16,661 nucleotides of DNA from DATLYH01 sp035575035 (GTDB lineage Bacteria > Planctomycetota > Planctomycetia > Gemmatales > Gemmataceae), in NCBI GenBank assembly GCA_035575035.1, contig DATLYH010000023.1:1-16661 (forward strand), written 5' to 3'. Below are positions 14,809 through 16,661 of this stretch, one piece after another. The first letter of the stretch is position 1; every line of letters starts with the position of its first letter. The position numbers and the translations under genes are program-made. The notes under the pieces are model-generated. The model did not search any database and had not been told where the DNA came from. It was given only the letters and a program-made list of their open reading frames with translations.

Positions 14809-14909
14809 GAGCGGCGTGGCTCCTACGTCCAGCCACGGCCTGATCGACCGGAAGCGTAGTTCCCGGCCTGACCGGGCGTCGCTTTCCTTTTCGGCGCCCA
14901 AGGTGATTC

Positions 14910-15899
14910 ATGGTTACTGCGGATCTTTCGCCTCCCCTCCATGAGCTGGTGTTCGAGACCGCGGCGGAGCACGTCAGCAGGCGCATCGCGGTGGTGTCTC
15001 CGGCGGCCACGGTCGAGGAAGTGCGCCGTTCCCTGGCAGGCCAGCGATTCGACACCGTCGCCGAGATCGCCGTCTGCGAGGACGGCCGGCTGAAGGGCCT
15101 GGTGAGCATCGAGGACCTGCTGGCCGCCCCGCCCGAGGCGGTCGTTGCTCAACTGATGGACTCCGATCCGCCCACCGTGGCGCCGGGCCTGGACCAGGAG
15201 AAGGCCGCCTGGAAGGCGGTCCAGCACGGTGAAGTCAGCCTGGCGGTCGTCGATGAGCAGGGGCGCTTCCTGGGCCTGATCCCGCCGCAGCGCCTGCTCC
15301 GGGTGCTCCTGTGGGAGCACGACGAAGACATGGCCCGGCTGGGCGGATTCCTTCACGCCACCTCGATGGCCCGCGGCGCCACGGAAGAACCGGTCGCCCG
15401 CCGGCTGGGGCACCGGCTGCCCTGGTTGCTGCTGGGGTTGGCGGGCGCCCTGCTCGCGGCCGACGTCGTCGGCCTCTTTCAGGGGTTGCTGGAGAATAAC
15501 GTCGTCCTGGCCTTCTTCCTTCCCGGCATTGTGTACCTGGCGGACGCGGTGGGGACCCAGACCGAGACGTTGGTGATCCGCGGGCTTTCGGTCGGTGTGC
15601 CGCTCGGGCGGGTGGTCTGCCGCGAGCTGCTCACGGGCCTGCTCATCGGGGCGGCTCTGGGCCTGGTCTTCTTCCCGTTCGCCCTCTTCCGGTGGGGGAA
15701 CTATGACGTGGCCCTGGCGGTGGGGCTTGCCTTGGTGGCGGCGTGTTCCTCTGCCTCGTTGACCGCCATGGCATTGCCGTGGTTCCTGCAGCGCCTGGGG
15801 GCTGACCCCGCCTTCGGCAGCGGCCCGCTGGCCACGGTCGTGCAGGACTTGCTGTCCCTTATGATCTACCTCGCGATCTGCCGGGCCGTCCTGGGCTGA
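14910..15899 (+). CDS. MgtE-like cation transporter (CBS pair plus membrane domain, no MgtE N domain)
   Basis: 329 residues; ATG at 14910 with AGGTGA just upstream. Residues about 20-137 form two CBS domains (RIAVVSPAATVEEVRRSL ... GRLKGLVSIEDLL and VAPGLDQEKAAWKAVQ ... GRFLGLIPPQRLL). A linker with HDEDMARLGGF leads to five membrane helices from residue 169 on: RLPWLLLGLAGALLAADVVG, NNVVLAFFLPGIVYLADAVG, ELLTGLLIGAALGLVFF, VALAVGLALVAACSS, then DPAFGSGPLATVVQDLLSLM. Asp313 in VVQDLL aligns by eye with the Mg2+-selecting Asp432 of Thermus MgtE. The GNxGNQ-like motif is replaced by ADAVGTQTET. The superhelical N domain of classical MgtE (about 130 residues) is absent, so gating by Mg2+ may differ. 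It follows the regulator by 101 nt on the same strand. Confidence 0.9.
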   Translation: MVTADLSPPLHELVFETAAEHVSRRIAVVSPAATVEEVRRSLAGQRFDTVAEIAVCEDGRLKGLVSIEDLLAAPPEAVVAQLMDSDPPTVAPGLDQEKAAWKAVQHGEVSLAVVDEQGRFLGLIPPQRLLRVLLWEHDEDMARLGGFLHATSMARGATEEPVARRLGHRLPWLLLGLAGALLAADVVGLFQGLLENNVVLAFFLPGIVYLADAVGTQTETLVIRGLSVGVPLGRVVCRELLTGLLIGAALGLVFFPFALFRWGNYDVALAVGLALVAACSSASLTAMALPWFLQRLGADPAFGSGPLATVVQDLLSLMIYLAICRAVLG

Positions 15900-16357
15900 A
15901 CTAAACAAAACGGCCAGAGGCACTTGCTGGTTCATGATGAGACTTCGCAGAAACCGGCGAATCTTCGTCGGCCTGTGGTGCATCTAATATGAGGGAGAGA
16001 GGGCAGGGACGCCCGAGACGAGGTCGGACTGGCTCGACCAGCGCGAACAGCGCACGGCAATCCGCGGAATTTGGTGGCCGCCTGGGCCCCAGGACGGCCC
16101 GGGAAAGGGCGGCTGGCAGAGACCGTGGATCGCCAACCTGGGGAGGACGTCCCAGGGCGGGCTGGTTGCTCGCAGGCGGCGTCAGAAAGCTGCCGGCCAA
16201 CCAGGCAGCGCCGGGTTGGGTTGGCGGCCCGCTTAGCGGGTAGCTCGTCGGCGCCTGCTGCGAACGCCCAGCAAGCAAAGCCCTCTCTTCCCGACCCGGT
16301 TGGGAGGCCGGGCTTTTTTTATGCGCCGCGACTCGATTCGGGGGGCCCCACACGCGC
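15900..16357. other. Gene-free, hairpin-rich region between mgtE and a convergent small gene; possible structured RNA
   Basis: ORFs here have no Shine-Dalgarno and no recognisable protein character. The DNA has a run of inverted repeats: CCTGGGCCCCAGG (16081-16093), CCTGGG/CCCAGG (16137-16142 and 16151-16156), CTGGTTG/CAACCAG (16162-16168 and 16198-16204), CCCGC-TTA-GCGGG (16228-16240) and TGCTG/CAGCA (16256-16260 and 16269-16273), then an intrinsic terminator. It could be a long mgtE 3' UTR or an independent noncoding RNA. I checked by eye for RNase P, tmRNA and SRP RNA core motifs and did not find them. Confidence 0.4.
16277..16320 (+). terminator. Rho-independent terminator
   Basis: AAAGCCC (16277-16283) pairs with GGGCTTT near 16310-16316. 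Inside it, CTTCCC pairs with GGGAGG (one G-U) around a 9-nt loop. A run of seven T follows at 16314-16320. It faces rightward, so it ends mgtE or an RNA from the preceding region. On the other strand the T-run is weak. Confidence 0.75.
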
Positions 16358-16567
16358 CTAGGAGAGAGGATGGTCTACGCCCCGTAGCTTCTTGATCCGC
16401 TGGTGCAACCCGGTCAACGCGGATCGGATCACGGCCATCTTGTTCTCTTCCGGCAAGCGGGTGGTCACCTGCTCGACGTGGGCGATGAGGCTCTCCAGCT
16501 CCCGGGCCTGCAGGTGCAAGACCTCGATCAGCTCGTCCACCACAGCCGCCAGTTCTTCGACTTGCAT
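16358..16567 (-). CDS. Small helical hypothetical protein (69 aa)
   Basis: The ATG at 16567 is preferred over an in-frame start 13 codons upstream because GAGGA lies 6-7 nt before it. The product begins MQVEELAAVVDELIEVLHLQ and continues ARELESLIAHVEQVTTRL, with hydrophobic residues spaced as in an amphipathic helix or short coiled coil, followed by a second helix (KMAVIRSALTGLHQRIKKLR). There is no signal peptide or membrane segment. I do not recognise the family; it resembles many short helical conserved hypotheticals of planctomycetes. It is convergent with mgtE. Confidence 0.7.
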   Translation of the reverse strand: MQVEELAAVVDELIEVLHLQARELESLIAHVEQVTTRLPEENKMAVIRSALTGLHQRIKKLRGVDHPLS

Positions 16568-16661
16568 GAGCAGTCCTCGAAACGGAGAATTGCGCCAACT
16601 GGGCACCAGGCCGGCGAGCCGCGCCGGGCACCAGGGGCCCTTGATAGGGACTCGCCGGCCC

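Noticed and set aside
14815..14837. 7-bp hairpin (CGTGGCT/AGCCACG) just after the NtrC-type regulator gene
   Set aside because: No T-run follows, so there is no good case for an intrinsic terminator; it may still be an mRNA structure.
15989..16320. RNase P RNA, tmRNA or SRP RNA in the hairpin-rich region
   Set aside because: The universally conserved core motifs of these RNAs were not found on reading the sequence.
15901..16353. Leftward 150-aa ORF over the region after mgtE
   Set aside because: Pro/Ala/Arg-rich composition without recognisable domains, it reads through the terminator, and no ribosome-binding site was found.
1..16661. CRISPR array, tRNA, rRNA or insertion sequence
   Set aside because: No spaced direct repeats of CRISPR type, no cloverleaf with a TTCGA-type T loop, no rRNA core motifs and no transposase were seen.

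Overview
The window is GC-rich and very probably comes from a planctomycete, most likely of the Gemmatales. That rests on recognition, not a search: a Ser/Thr kinase with a GTSYYMPYEQ activation segment, a secreted HEAT-repeat protein, a CBS-MgtE transporter without the usual N domain, and an Hsp20 with the YRPWAISGRSGWRP N-terminus I associate with that group.

Left part (1-4700). A partial glutamine synthetase of the FluG/NodGS C-terminal type runs leftward off the window. It is divergent from a membrane-anchored Ser/Thr kinase, and the 390-nt spacer holds a cluster of GTCACC repeats and two inverted repeats. Four small rightward genes follow: an exported HEAT-repeat protein, a 51-residue two-helix membrane protein, a 77-residue protein made of DnaJ-type CxxCxGxG zinc motifs, and a doubtful 74-residue ORF.

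Centre (4620-11934). A leftward operon encodes a P2A (SERCA-like) cation ATPase, a CusB-type adaptor with two heavy-metal-binding motifs, and a CusA-type RND pump. The first two are intact and look translationally coupled. The cusA copy is a wreck: N-terminal, middle and C-terminal pieces survive in three different frames with the intervening parts missing. Divergent from the operon lie an hsp20 with an in-frame TAG and a truncated 3' end, fused to a Lon-like AAA protease that has lost its start and almost its whole middle. A CxxC AhpD-like gene follows and may also be damaged. A good sigma-54 -24/-12 element lies upstream of the ATPase.

Right part (12095-16661). A histidine kinase whose PAS domain keeps most FixL haem-pocket residues is followed by an NtrC-type sigma-54 activator, then a CBS-MgtE transporter. 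A perfect 24-bp inverted repeat overlaps the end of the kinase gene. After mgtE comes a 458-nt gene-free, hairpin-rich stretch ending in an intrinsic terminator, then a small leftward helical protein gene.

Working model (inference): a FixL-like oxygen or redox sensor and its NtrC partner control a sigma-54-dependent stress island (cation ATPase, metal efflux, Hsp20, Lon, AhpD). The gene content recalls low-oxygen regulons such as mycobacterial DosR (P2A ATPase CtpF, Hsp20 HspX). Several effector genes have been eroded by deletions while the sensor, regulator, ATPase and adaptor remain open. Misassembly must be excluded before this is read as biology.
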